Positions 19,060 through 27,784 of a stretch of DNA of 64,000 bases are shown here, piece by piece (position 1 is the stretch's first letter; every line of letters begins with the position of its first letter). The position numbers and the translations under genes were made by a program. Source of the stretch: Pedobacter psychrotolerans. GTDB taxonomy: Bacteria; Bacteroidota; Bacteroidia; Sphingobacteriales; Sphingobacteriaceae. The stretch spans positions 119,587 through 183,586 of the forward strand of contig NZ_SLWO01000002.1 of assembly GCF_004340665.1 (NCBI RefSeq), written 5' to 3'. The notes beneath the pieces are model-generated. The model worked only from the letters and a program-made list of their open reading frames with translations, searched no databases and was not told where the DNA came from.

Positions 19060-19644
19060 ATGCATAGAAGAGAAGCACTCAAAAACGTTGCATTTTTACT
19101 GGGAGGAGCCATCTCAGCAAGTACAATGGGCGTTTTATTTGAAAGTTTTACGCTTCCTGAAAATGAAAAGAATTTCGTTTCTTTTTCTGTACAGGATCAA
19201 AAAATTTTCGCTGAATTTGCCGACATTATTGTTCCCACAACAAAATCATCTGCAGGCGCTAAAGCAGCTGGTTTAGGCAAATTTATTCCTATGATGATGC
19301 AAGACTGTTATCCAAAAGAAATGCAAACCTCATTTGCCAGAGGATTTAAACAACTTCAGGATAAGTCAATGCAAGATTATAAGAAAAACTACATCTCCTT
19401 AACCGTTCCTGAACGAACCAAATTAATGGTGGATTTGAGGCTGATGTCTATCGCGCAAAAAGAAACCAAATCAGAAGAAAATAAAGATCTGGTTTACTTT
19501 TTCATTACCGCCAGAGACCTTACTTTACTAGGTTACTATTCTTCAGAAATTGGATGCACTAAAGCACGGGAATATGTTCTCGTTCCGGGCAGATTTGATG
19601 GAAACACCAAGCTAAAACCTGGACAAAAATCCTGGGCAACCTAA
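19060..19644 (+). CDS. gluconate 2-dehydrogenase subunit 3-like protein (small subunit of a glucoside dehydrogenase)
   Basis: 194 residues. It begins with a Tat-like leader: twin arginine R3-R4 in HRREALKNVAFLL, then a hydrophobic stretch (about 12-27). The mature part matches the 'gluconate 2-dehydrogenase subunit 3' fold (ADIIVPTTKSSAGAKAAG, about 50-190). In FAD-dependent glucose, gluconate and glucoside 3-dehydrogenases this small subunit carries the Tat signal that exports the GMC catalytic subunit as a hitch-hiker. The catalytic gene follows after 26 bp, which fits. It is first in a ten-gene cluster proposed here to process 3-keto-glycosides. Confidence 0.85.
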   Translation: MHRREALKNVAFLLGGAISASTMGVLFESFTLPENEKNFVSFSVQDQKIFAEFADIIVPTTKSSAGAKAAGLGKFIPMMMQDCYPKEMQTSFARGFKQLQDKSMQDYKKNYISLTVPERTKLMVDLRLMSIAQKETKSEENKDLVYFFITARDLTLLGYYSSEIGCTKAREYVLVPGRFDGNTKLKPGQKSWAT

Positions 19645-19670
19645 TTTCACAACTACAACGACAAAACATC

Positions 19671-21371
19671 ATGAATTTAAATACAAATTTAAAAGCAGAA
19701 AATACGTACGATGCTATTGTTATAGGATCGGGGATTAGTGGCGGCTGGGCTGCAAAAGAACTTACTGAGAAGGGCTTACGTGTACTTATGCTCGAAAGAG
19801 GAATGAACATTGAGCACATTACAGGTTATGAAACTGCCATGAAAAATCCATGGGATTTTGAACATGCCGGTAAATTAACAGAAGAGCAAAAACGTACTCA
19901 CCCAGTACAAAAAAGAGATTATCCATATAGCGAAGCCAACGAGAAATGGTGGGTAAATGATTTGGAATGTCCATACACCGAGGATAAACGTTTTGACTGG
20001 TACCGTGGTTTTCATGTTGGAGGGAAGTCTTTAATGTGGGGCCGTCAGAGTTACCGTTTAAGTGACCATAACTTTGAAGACAATGCAAAAGACGGACATG
20101 GCAGCGACTGGCCTGTACGCTATAAAGAACTTTCTCCATGGTATGATTATGCAGAGCGATTCGCAGGAATCAGTGGCTCTAAAGAAAACTGGTCTACCTG
20201 TCCAGATGGGGAATTTTTACCTCCAATGGACCTGAATGTGGTAGAAAAATCAGTTAAAAAAAGAATCGAAGAGCATTATAAACGCGAAAGGATCATGATG
20301 ATTGGCCGTGTGGCTAATTTAACAGTTCCTCATAAAGGTCGTGGTAACTGTCAATACCGTAACTTATGTAGCCGTGGTTGCCCGTTTGGAGCATATTTCA
20401 GCACACAATCTTCTACCCTACCTGCGGCAATGGCCACTAAACGTTTAACGTTGAGACCATACTCTATCGTAAATCATATTATTTACGATAAGGATACCAA
20501 AAAAGCTAAAGGTGTAATGGTAATTGATGCAGAAACCAATAAAACAATGGAGTTTTATGCAAAAATCATTTTTGTAAACGGCTCTACGTTAGGTTCTACA
20601 TTCATTTTATTAAACTCAACTTCAGATGCACATCCAAATGGATTGGGTAATGGCAGTGGACAGTTAGGCCATAACTTAATGGATCACCATTTCCGTTGCG
20701 GTGCATCAGGAGATGCAGAAGGTTTTGATGACAGATACACTTATGGACGCCGTGCGAATGGTATTTATGTACCTAGATACCAGAACATTGGAAATGATAA
20801 ACGCGATTACCTTCGTGGTTTCGGTTATCAGGGTGGTGCAAGCAGATCAAACTGGCAAAGTGATGTGGCCGAATTATCGTTCGGTTCTGGCTTGAAAGAA
20901 AAAATGACTAAACCAGGAAACTGGACAATGGGTCTAGGCGGTTTTGGAGAGATGTTACCTTATTACGAAAACCGGGTTTACATTGATAAAACCAAAAAAG
21001 ATAAATGGGGCCAGCCCGTATTGGCAATTGATTGCGAGTATAAGGAAAATGAGAAAAAAATGCGGGTAGATATGATGAATGATGCTGCAGAAATGCTGGA
21101 AAAGGCAGGCATGAAAAATATCAGAACCTACGATGCTGGTTGTTATCCAGGTATGGCTATCCATGAAATGGGAACCGCAAGAATGGGTAATGATCCAAAA
21201 ACTTCAGTTCTCAATAAATGGAATCAAATGCATGAAGTTAACAATGTATTTGTAACAGATGGTGCTTGTATGCCTTCAATCGCATGTCAAAACCCGTCAC
21301 TAACATTTATGGCTTTAACTGCTCGTGCAGCAGATTATGCCGTAAAAGAATTAAAGAAAAACAACATTTAA
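19671..21371 (+). CDS. GMC-family FAD oxidoreductase, candidate glucoside 3-dehydrogenase catalytic subunit
   Basis: 566 residues with no signal of its own; export is expected with the preceding Tat subunit. FAD-binding Rossmann motif G19-S-G-I-S-G24 near the N-terminus, a GGKSLMWG block (117-124) typical of the gluconate/glucoside dehydrogenase branch, and the C-terminal catalytic pair H498 (IHEMGTARMG) and N541 (CQNPSLTFMALTARA). Three cysteines C227, C233 and C237 in NCQYRNLCSRGCPFG lie where FAD-glucose dehydrogenases carry an iron-sulfur cluster, so electrons could pass from FAD through a cluster to a cytochrome. The neighbours (DUF1080, Gfo/Idh, cytochrome c) favour C3 oxidation of glycosides over simple aldose oxidation; substrate is inference. 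Confidence 0.85.
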   Translation: MNLNTNLKAENTYDAIVIGSGISGGWAAKELTEKGLRVLMLERGMNIEHITGYETAMKNPWDFEHAGKLTEEQKRTHPVQKRDYPYSEANEKWWVNDLECPYTEDKRFDWYRGFHVGGKSLMWGRQSYRLSDHNFEDNAKDGHGSDWPVRYKELSPWYDYAERFAGISGSKENWSTCPDGEFLPPMDLNVVEKSVKKRIEEHYKRERIMMIGRVANLTVPHKGRGNCQYRNLCSRGCPFGAYFSTQSSTLPAAMATKRLTLRPYSIVNHIIYDKDTKKAKGVMVIDAETNKTMEFYAKIIFVNGSTLGSTFILLNSTSDAHPNGLGNGSGQLGHNLMDHHFRCGASGDAEGFDDRYTYGRRANGIYVPRYQNIGNDKRDYLRGFGYQGGASRSNWQSDVAELSFGSGLKEKMTKPGNWTMGLGGFGEMLPYYENRVYIDKTKKDKWGQPVLAIDCEYKENEKKMRVDMMNDAAEMLEKAGMKNIRTYDAGCYPGMAIHEMGTARMGNDPKTSVLNKWNQMHEVNNVFVTDGACMPSIACQNPSLTFMALTARAADYAVKELKKNNI

Positions 21372-21385
21372 ATAGGTAAAAGTTG

Positions 21386-21433
21386 AAAGGTTTAGGGTAT
21401 ATGAGCGTAAATCATATACCTTAAACCTTTTGA
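21386..21433 (+). terminator. long hairpin between the GMC and Gfo/Idh genes (terminator or attenuator)
   Basis: A 19-bp stem (21386-21404 with 21412-21430; one G-U pair), 7-base loop, then TTTT overlapping the right arm and TTT further on. It lies inside a run of same-strand genes, so it may terminate or partly attenuate, lowering downstream expression relative to the dehydrogenase, or stabilise the upstream mRNA. Confidence 0.6.
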
Positions 21434-21449
21434 TTTAACCTGAAATTTT

Positions 21450-22607
21450 ATGAAAAGAAAATTAAAAATGGGTATGATAGGCGGTGGAAAAGACGCCTTC
21501 ATTGGAGCAGTACATCGCCTTGCAGCTAATATGGATGGTTTAATTGAACTAACCGCAGGTGCATTAAGTGTGAATCCGGAAGTTGGTTATGAATCTGGAA
21601 AACTACTCTTCCTCCCTGACAACAGAATATATAAGAGTTACGAAGAAATGATTCAAAAGGAAAGTGAATTACCTGTTGATGAAAAAATAGATTTCGTAAC
21701 GATTGTTACCCCTAATTTTGCTCACTTTGCTCCGGCTATGCTGGCTTTGGAACATGGCTTTAATGTGGTAATCGAAAAACCAATGACACTTACCTTAGAA
21801 GAAGCTAAATTATTAAAAGCTAAGGTAGAAGAAACAGGATTAACCCTTTGTTTAACGCATACCTATTCTGGTTATCCAATGGTTAAACAAGCCAGGCAAA
21901 TGGTTAGTGATGGTCTGCTGGGTGCTATCAGAAAAATTATTGTTGAATATCCGCAGGGTTGGTTAAGTACCTTGTCTGAACGTGAAGGAAATGCACAGGC
22001 TGCCTGGCGTACGGATCCATCAAAAACGGGCAAAAGCGGTAGCATGGGAGATATCGGAACGCATGCAGCGCACTTGGCAGAATATATTTCGGGTTTGAAA
22101 ATTAATAAGATCTGTGCAGATCTAAATATTGTAGTTCCTGGAAGGGCTATTGACGATGATGGAAACGTGCTCCTAAAATTTGATAATGGTTCAAATGGCG
22201 TACTTATTGCATCTCAAATTGCTGCAGGAGAAGAAAATGCATTAAAAATTAAGGTATATGGTGAAAAAGGTGGATTAGAATGGCACCAGATGGAGCCAAA
22301 TACGCTTATAGCTAAATGGCCTAATGCACCAGCTCAAATCTACAGAACAGGTAATGGATATATGGGAAGCTTCGCTAAACACAATACCCGCACACCTGGA
22401 GGACATCCTGAAGGATACCTGGAAGCATTTGCCAACATTTACAAAAACTTTGCATTAACTGTTAATGCAAAACTTAATCAGGAGCAACCGACACCAGAAA
22501 TGTTAGATTTCCCAACAGCTGATGATGGAATCCGGGGAATGGCATTTATTGAAAATGTGGTAAACTCAAGCAAATCAGATCAGAAATGGTGGGATTATAA
22601 AATTTAA
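21450..22607 (+). CDS. Gfo/Idh/MocA-family NAD(P)-dependent sugar oxidoreductase (cytoplasmic)
   Basis: 385 residues without a signal. N-terminal Rossmann fold with GMIGGGKDAFIGAVH (8-22) for nucleotide binding, the family EKP motif (VIEKPMTLTLEEAKLL) carrying the conserved lysine, then the alpha/beta C-terminal domain with GDIGTHAAHLAEY, whose His is often catalytic. Members of this subgroup interconvert 3-keto and 3-hydroxy sugars or act on myo-inositol-like compounds. The TIM-barrel gene starts 7 bp later, indicating co-translation. Within this cluster it could reduce or reoxidise the 3-keto sugar after import; inference. Confidence 0.85.
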   Translation: MKRKLKMGMIGGGKDAFIGAVHRLAANMDGLIELTAGALSVNPEVGYESGKLLFLPDNRIYKSYEEMIQKESELPVDEKIDFVTIVTPNFAHFAPAMLALEHGFNVVIEKPMTLTLEEAKLLKAKVEETGLTLCLTHTYSGYPMVKQARQMVSDGLLGAIRKIIVEYPQGWLSTLSEREGNAQAAWRTDPSKTGKSGSMGDIGTHAAHLAEYISGLKINKICADLNIVVPGRAIDDDGNVLLKFDNGSNGVLIASQIAAGEENALKIKVYGEKGGLEWHQMEPNTLIAKWPNAPAQIYRTGNGYMGSFAKHNTRTPGGHPEGYLEAFANIYKNFALTVNAKLNQEQPTPEMLDFPTADDGIRGMAFIENVVNSSKSDQKWWDYKI

Positions 22608-22614
22608 GATAAGC

Positions 22615-23667
22615 ATGACAACAATAAAAGGACCAGCCGTATTTTTAGCTCAGTTCATTAGTGACGAAGGGCCATTTAATTCACTGGATAATATATGCAA
22701 GTGGGCAGCAGGTTTGGGTTTTAAAGGGATCCAAATGCCTACTTTGGATAAGCGGTTTATCGATTTACAAAAGGCTGCAGAGAGCAAAACCTATGCTGAT
22801 GAGTTAAAGGGAACAATTGCTTCTTATGGCTTGGAAATCACTGAACTATCTACGCATTTGCAAGGGCAACTGGTAGCTGTTCATCCTGCCTATGATGATT
22901 TATTTGATGCCTTTGCACCAAAGGAACTTCATAAAAACCCAAAAGCCAGAACAGAGTGGGCAGTGCAGCAAATGAAATACGCTGCAAAGGCATCGCAAAA
23001 CTTAGGGTTAAATGCGCATGCTACTTTTAGTGGTTCATTACTATGGCAATATTTTCATCCATGGCCTCAACGTCCTGCAGGTTTAGTAGAAGAAGGCTTT
23101 GCTGAACTTGGAAAACGCTGGATGCCTATTTTAAATGAATTTGATCATTGCGGTGTGGATGTCTGCTATGAAATTCATCCTGGTGAAGATTTATTCGACG
23201 GTGAAACCTATGAAATGTTTCTGGATGCTGTTAATCAGCATAACAGGGCATGCTTATTGTATGATCCATCTCACTTTGTATTACAACAGTTAGATTATAT
23301 TCAATACATCGATATTTACCATGAAAGGATTAAAGCTTTTCACGTAAAGGATGCAGAGTTTAATCCAACTGGTAAGCAAGGTACATTTGGGGGTTATCAA
23401 AGCTGGGCTAATAGAGCTGGCCGGTATCGCTCTCCTGGAGATGGGCAAGTAGATTTTAAAACCATATTCAGTAAGCTTGCTCAATATGATTTTAAAGGTT
23501 GGGCAGTTATGGAATGGGAATGCTGTATTAAAAACCAGGAAGATGGTGCACGTGAAGGTGCAGAATTTATTAAAAATCATATTATTAAAGTAACTGATAA
23601 AGCATTTGATGATTTTGCTGCATCGGGTAGTGATAGCGCTTTCAACAAAAAAATATTAGGTTTATAA
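22615..23667 (+). CDS. sugar phosphate isomerase/epimerase-type TIM barrel (cytoplasmic)
   Basis: 350 residues, no signal peptide, AP-endonuclease-2-like TIM-barrel (xylose isomerase-like) family. Probable divalent-metal ligands are spread over the strand ends: E in CYEIHPGEDLFDG, D/H in LLYDPSHF, H in FHVKDAEF, and E in VMEWECC. Relatives act as epimerases or isomerases on keto-sugars, including 3-keto sugars in recently described pathways. Tight 7-bp coupling to the preceding Gfo/Idh gene suggests they share an intermediate. Start chosen at the ATG just after the upstream stop. Confidence 0.82.
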   Translation: MTTIKGPAVFLAQFISDEGPFNSLDNICKWAAGLGFKGIQMPTLDKRFIDLQKAAESKTYADELKGTIASYGLEITELSTHLQGQLVAVHPAYDDLFDAFAPKELHKNPKARTEWAVQQMKYAAKASQNLGLNAHATFSGSLLWQYFHPWPQRPAGLVEEGFAELGKRWMPILNEFDHCGVDVCYEIHPGEDLFDGETYEMFLDAVNQHNRACLLYDPSHFVLQQLDYIQYIDIYHERIKAFHVKDAEFNPTGKQGTFGGYQSWANRAGRYRSPGDGQVDFKTIFSKLAQYDFKGWAVMEWECCIKNQEDGAREGAEFIKNHIIKVTDKAFDDFAASGSDSAFNKKILGL

Positions 23668-23746
23668 GAGTAACAACACCAACATTTACATCTGCCTGGT
23701 TTTCTACATTAGATCATCAAAACTTGCAGACTTAACTTGTTATTAA

Positions 23747-23764
23747 AACAACACACACACACAC
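23747..23764 (+). repeat. (AC)n microsatellite next to the cytochrome start codon
   Basis: An uninterrupted dinucleotide run of about eight AC units ends directly at the ATG of the cytochrome c gene (23765). It occupies the ribosome-binding position. Length changes could alter translation; inference. Confidence 0.5.
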
Positions 23765-24148
23765 ATGAAAAAAACATTATTAGGTTTAGGCGCTGTAGTT
23801 ATATTTATGGCCTCTTTTACCAAAGCAGATTTAGAGAAAGAGAAGACGGTAGTAGCAACAGCTACATTATCAAACCATGCGATGCAGATGAGCGCAGGCG
23901 AAAAGCTGATTAATAAATCAGACTGTATCGGTTGCCATAATAAAGTGAATAAAATTATCGGCCCGGCATACGTAGATATCGCAAAGAAATATCCTGCTAC
24001 AGAAAAGAACATCAATTATTTAGCAGACAAGATCATCAAAGGTGGTACAGGTGTTTGGGGAACCATGCCAATGACAGCTCACTCTACATTAAAACCTGCA
24101 GATGCTAAATTGATGGTTAAGTATATTTTATCATTGAAAAAGAAATAA
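23765..24148 (+). CDS. small periplasmic class I cytochrome c
   Basis: 127 residues. Signal peptide (about 1-20), one haem-binding motif C54-I-G-C57-H58, and a distal methionine ligand in GTMPMTAH (M101 or M103). Length and motif order fit a monohaem cytochrome c of about 10 kDa after cleavage. It sits inside the dehydrogenase cluster and is the obvious electron acceptor for the GMC dehydrogenase, linking sugar oxidation to the respiratory chain. The Gfo/Idh gene follows after 32 bp. Confidence 0.9.
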   Translation: MKKTLLGLGAVVIFMASFTKADLEKEKTVVATATLSNHAMQMSAGEKLINKSDCIGCHNKVNKIIGPAYVDIAKKYPATEKNINYLADKIIKGGTGVWGTMPMTAHSTLKPADAKLMVKYILSLKKK

Positions 24149-24180
24149 ATAGCACGTCATTTAAACCTCAAACTATTCTA

Positions 24181-25638
24181 ATGAAAACAGAGCAAGAAAA
24201 TAAAAACACGAGTAACCGCCGTGATTTTATTAAAACCAGCGCCATCGCCGCTGCTGCATTTATGATCGTTCCCCGCCATGTTTTAGGTGGGACAGGATTT
24301 ATTGCACCTAGCGACCGTTTACTCATTGCCGGTATTGGTGTGGGTGGTAAAGGACAAAGTGATATTGCCATGTTTGCCAAAAGCGGCAAGGCTGATATTG
24401 CCTTTTTATGCGACGTGGATGATCGTCGTGCTGCATCAAGTGTAAAAGCATTTCCAAAAGCGAAATACTACAAAGATTATCGCGAAATGCTCGATAAGGA
24501 ACATAAAAATTTTGATGCGGTATCCATTTCTACTCCTGATCATAATCATGCAATTCAAGCCCTAGCAGCCATGCAACTGGGTAAGCATGTTTATGTACAG
24601 AAACCACTTACACACGATATTCATGAAGCCCGTATCTTAACTGCTGCAGCAAAAAAATATAAGGTGGTTACGCAAATGGGTAACCAGGGTGCATCAAATG
24701 ATGGTCCACGCCAAATGAAAGAATGGTATGAAGCAGGATTGATCGGAGATGTACATACGGTTTACGCCTGGACTAACCGCCCGGTTTGGCCACAAGGAAT
24801 TCCATGGCCAGATAAAAAAGCTGAGATTCCAAAAGAGCTTGACTGGAACTTATGGTTAGGTACAGCGCCTGAGAAAGATTACGTAGATAAATTGGTGCCC
24901 TTTAACTGGCGTGGCTGGTGGGATTATGGAACAGGTGCACTTGGCGACATGGGCTGCCATTTAATTGAAGCTCCCTTTAGTGTGCTAAATTTAAAATATG
25001 CTAAAGAAGTTGAAGCTAGTGTTGGCTCAGTTTACGTTGATGAATTTAAACGTGGATATTTCCCGGAAAGTTGTCCTCCTTCAAGTCATGTTACCTTAAA
25101 ATTCCCTAAAACAGATAAAACGAAAGGTGACGTAACTTTACACTGGATGGATGGCGGTATTCAGCCTGAACGCCCTGCTGAATTAGAAGCCAACGAAACT
25201 TTTGGTGATGGTGGCAATGGTACCTTATTTATCGGAACAAAAGGTAAAATGATGTCGGAGACCTATAGTGCAAACCCGAAATTATTACCACTCAGCAGAA
25301 ACAAAGATATTAAGGTAAAAGAAAAATATGCCCGGGTTAAAGGTGGTGCCGACGGCCATTATGCGCAATGGGTTGAAGCATCAATTGCAGGCTATGGCAA
25401 ACAGGAAGTAAGTTCTCCTTTCGAAATTGCTGGTCCTTTAACTGAAGCTTTATTAATGGCCAATTTAGCCATTAGAAGTTTCGATATTCAGAAAACTGTA
25501 AATGGTAAAGTGACTTATCCAGGCAGATATATGAAGATGCTTTGGGATAATGACAACATGAAAATCACGAATTTTGATGAAGCAAACCAGTTCGTAAAAC
25601 GCGAATACCGCAAAGGCTGGAATGACTTAATTCTTTAA
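24181..25638 (+). CDS. Tat-exported Gfo/Idh/MocA-family oxidoreductase
   Basis: 485 residues with a twin-arginine leader: R13-R14 in NRRDFIKTSAIAAAAFM. Rossmann fold with the dinucleotide loop GIGVGGKGQSD (about 52-62), the motif VQKPLTHDI in the position of EKP, and the DMGCHLIEAPF block in the second domain. Exported Gfo/Idh proteins of Bacteroidota bind NAD(H) tightly and include GH109-like NAD-dependent glycosidases and 3-keto-sugar reductases. Here the cytochrome and DUF1080 neighbours favour oxidation/reduction at sugar C3 in the periplasm. Substrate is not determinable from sequence. Confidence 0.85.
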   Translation: MKTEQENKNTSNRRDFIKTSAIAAAAFMIVPRHVLGGTGFIAPSDRLLIAGIGVGGKGQSDIAMFAKSGKADIAFLCDVDDRRAASSVKAFPKAKYYKDYREMLDKEHKNFDAVSISTPDHNHAIQALAAMQLGKHVYVQKPLTHDIHEARILTAAAKKYKVVTQMGNQGASNDGPRQMKEWYEAGLIGDVHTVYAWTNRPVWPQGIPWPDKKAEIPKELDWNLWLGTAPEKDYVDKLVPFNWRGWWDYGTGALGDMGCHLIEAPFSVLNLKYAKEVEASVGSVYVDEFKRGYFPESCPPSSHVTLKFPKTDKTKGDVTLHWMDGGIQPERPAELEANETFGDGGNGTLFIGTKGKMMSETYSANPKLLPLSRNKDIKVKEKYARVKGGADGHYAQWVEASIAGYGKQEVSSPFEIAGPLTEALLMANLAIRSFDIQKTVNGKVTYPGRYMKMLWDNDNMKITNFDEANQFVKREYRKGWNDLIL

Positions 25639-25645
25639 TAAATCC

Positions 25646-25702
25646 TCATCATTGCGAGGCACCATGCAATATAATAAGATGCTTTATACCTCGCAATGAT
25701 GA
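25646..25702. repeat. dispersed palindromic repeat (TCATTGCGAGG family) between Gfo/Idh and DUF1080 genes
   Basis: 14-bp perfect arms TCATCATTGCGAGG (25646-25659) and CCTCGCAATGATGA (25689-25702) around a 29-base loop. Related copies in this window are at 39080-39107 and 47191-47234. It folds into a cruciform or RNA hairpin within the cluster. Confidence 0.8.
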
Positions 25703-25715
25703 TAAATAAAACACA

Positions 25716-26396
25716 ATGAAAAAACTTATTCTTTCTGCCTGTATCATACTGGCAGTTACACAAATATCTAAAGCCCAAAAAGGCTTTAAACCTTTGTTTG
25801 ATGGTAAAACAACCACTGGCTGGCATACGTATAATAAAACAGCCGTTGGCAGCGCATGGCAGGTTCAGGATGGAGCTTTACACCTCGATCCGAAAACTAA
25901 AGGTACAGATGGCGGCGGTGACTTAGTTACCAATAAAGAATATAAAGATTTCCATTTGAAATATGAATGGAAAGTAGCCCCAAAAGCAAATAGCGGATTA
26001 ATTTTTTATGTTCACGAAGAACCGAAATACCATGCTACTTACTCTACTGGTTTAGAAATGCAGGTATTGGATAATGATGGTCATCCTGACGGAAAAATCA
26101 CTAAACACCGTTCAGGAGATTTATACGATTTAATTAAAAGCTCATCAGAGCCAGTTAAGCCAGTAGGCGATTGGAACAAGGCAGAAATTATTAGCAAAAA
26201 AGGAAATTTAACCTTAATTTTAAATGGAGTTGAGGTTGTGAAAACGACTTTATGGGATGAGAATTGGAAAAAGCTGGTCGCAGGAAGCAAATTTGCTAAA
26301 TGGGAAAACTGGGGAACTTACACATCAGGAAAGATAGCATTACAAGATCATGGTGATGAAGTTTGGTACAAAAACATTACCATTAAAGAATTATAG
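25716..26396 (+). CDS. DUF1080 protein (PF06439), candidate 3-keto-glycoside hydrolase/lyase
   Basis: 226 residues; signal peptide (about 1-20, ISKA-Q). A single concanavalin-like beta-sandwich domain with the DUF1080 blocks GFKPLFDGKTTTGWH (24-38), KANSGLIFYVHE, TGLEMQVLDNDGHPDG (the acidic residue here is the usual catalytic candidate) and LQDHGDEVWYKNITI at the C-terminus. PF06439 is now labelled '3-keto-disaccharide hydrolase', and work in Bacteroides has linked DUF1080 enzymes to cleavage of 3-keto-glycosides by elimination and hydration. The position next to a dehydrogenase system fits this. It is exported, so cleavage should occur in the periplasm. Confidence 0.87.
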   Translation: MKKLILSACIILAVTQISKAQKGFKPLFDGKTTTGWHTYNKTAVGSAWQVQDGALHLDPKTKGTDGGGDLVTNKEYKDFHLKYEWKVAPKANSGLIFYVHEEPKYHATYSTGLEMQVLDNDGHPDGKITKHRSGDLYDLIKSSSEPVKPVGDWNKAEIISKKGNLTLILNGVEVVKTTLWDENWKKLVAGSKFAKWENWGTYTSGKIALQDHGDEVWYKNITIKEL

Positions 26397-26538
26397 CACA
26401 ATAGAAAATGTAAGTGGAGCTTGTATAATGTGAATATTTATTTGCTTTACTTCCATTTCATATTTAAATAACACGTAAGTTGGATACACCAATCCAATAT
26501 ATTTTACCACTTAAATTCCATTTAATTAAACTGACCAA

Positions 26539-27780
26539 ATGAATAGTACTACCCGCTTTAAACTCTCTACCATGATGTTCCTCGAATTTTTTATTTGGGG
26601 GTCCTGGTTCGTAACATTAGGAACCTTTTTAGGGAATAACTTAAAAGCAACAGGTGGAGAAACAGGAGCAGTTTTCTCTACTCAATCATGGGGCGCAATT
26701 ATTGCCCCTTTTATTGTTGGTCTAATTGCCGACAGATATTTTAATGCAGAAAGAATTCTTGGTGTGTTGCATATTGTTGGTGCAATATTGATGTATCAAA
26801 TGTATAATGCTACTGATGTAAGTGTATTTTATCCTTATGTTTTGGGTTATATGATTTTGTTTATGCCAACCTTGGCTCTGGTAAATTCGGTATCATTTAA
26901 CCAGATGAAAGATCCTGAAAAGGAATTTGCAAATATTCGCGTTTTCGGAACAATCGGATGGATTTTGGCTGGCTTAGCCATTAGTTTTGTTTTCCATTGG
27001 GATTCAGCTGAAGGTGTTACACAAGGCTTGTTAAAAAATACTTTTCTCTTAGCAGGAATTGCATCAGCAGTATTAGGCCTATTCAGCTTTACATTGCCCA
27101 AAACACCTCCAAAAGTTTCTTCATCTGAAAAAATTAAAATTGGTGATTTAATTGGTCTTGATGCACTAAAATTATTAAAGGATAAGAATTTTGCCATTTT
27201 CTTTATTTCATCAATATTGATTTGTATTCCTTTAGCTTTTTATTATCAAAATGCACACCCATTTTTAACTAACGTTGGCGTCGAAAATCCAACTGGAAAA
27301 ATGGCAATCGGGCAAATATCTGAAGCACTATTCTTACTTTTTATTCCAGTATTCTTTGCTCGTTTTGGTTTTAAGAAAACCATATTGGTTGGTATGCTTG
27401 CCTGGGCAATTCGCTATGCCTTATTTGCATACGGAAATGGGGCAGAATTAAGCTGGATGTTAATTATTGGTATTGCTTTACATGGTGTTTGTTATGATTT
27501 CTTCTTTGTATCAGGTCAAATTTATACCAACTCTAAAGCTGGGGAAAGATACAAAAGCTCTGCGCAAGGTTTAATTACATTAGCCACTTATGGTGTAGGA
27601 ATGTTAATTGGCTTTGAGGTCGCAGGAAAAATCACCGACACTTATAAGGCAGCGGATGGCGCAATTGACTGGGAAATGGTTTGGATCATTCCTGCAGGTA
27701 TTGCTGCAGTAGTTTTTCTACTTTTTGCAGTTCTTTTTAACGATAAAACAAAGTCTGAAATAGAAGCTAAAGCCCTTTAA
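26539..27780 (+). CDS. MFS permease of the nucleoside:H+ symporter family (NupG-like)
   Basis: 413 residues with about twelve transmembrane helices and the Nuc_H_symport family start (MMFLEFFIWGSWFVTLGTFL). Conserved pieces include LIADRYFNAERILG between the early helices and AIRYALFAYG in the middle. Family members transport nucleosides in E. coli, but in Bacteroidota they are commonly found within sugar clusters. This one is 4 bp from a hydroxypyruvate-isomerase-like gene, so the real substrate is probably a sugar or keto-sugar produced in the periplasm. Inner membrane. The name 'nucleoside permease' should be read as family, not function. Confidence 0.85.
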   Translation: MNSTTRFKLSTMMFLEFFIWGSWFVTLGTFLGNNLKATGGETGAVFSTQSWGAIIAPFIVGLIADRYFNAERILGVLHIVGAILMYQMYNATDVSVFYPYVLGYMILFMPTLALVNSVSFNQMKDPEKEFANIRVFGTIGWILAGLAISFVFHWDSAEGVTQGLLKNTFLLAGIASAVLGLFSFTLPKTPPKVSSSEKIKIGDLIGLDALKLLKDKNFAIFFISSILICIPLAFYYQNAHPFLTNVGVENPTGKMAIGQISEALFLLFIPVFFARFGFKKTILVGMLAWAIRYALFAYGNGAELSWMLIIGIALHGVCYDFFFVSGQIYTNSKAGERYKSSAQGLITLATYGVGMLIGFEVAGKITDTYKAADGAIDWEMVWIIPAGIAAVVFLLFAVLFNDKTKSEIEAKAL

Positions 27781-27784
27781 AAAA

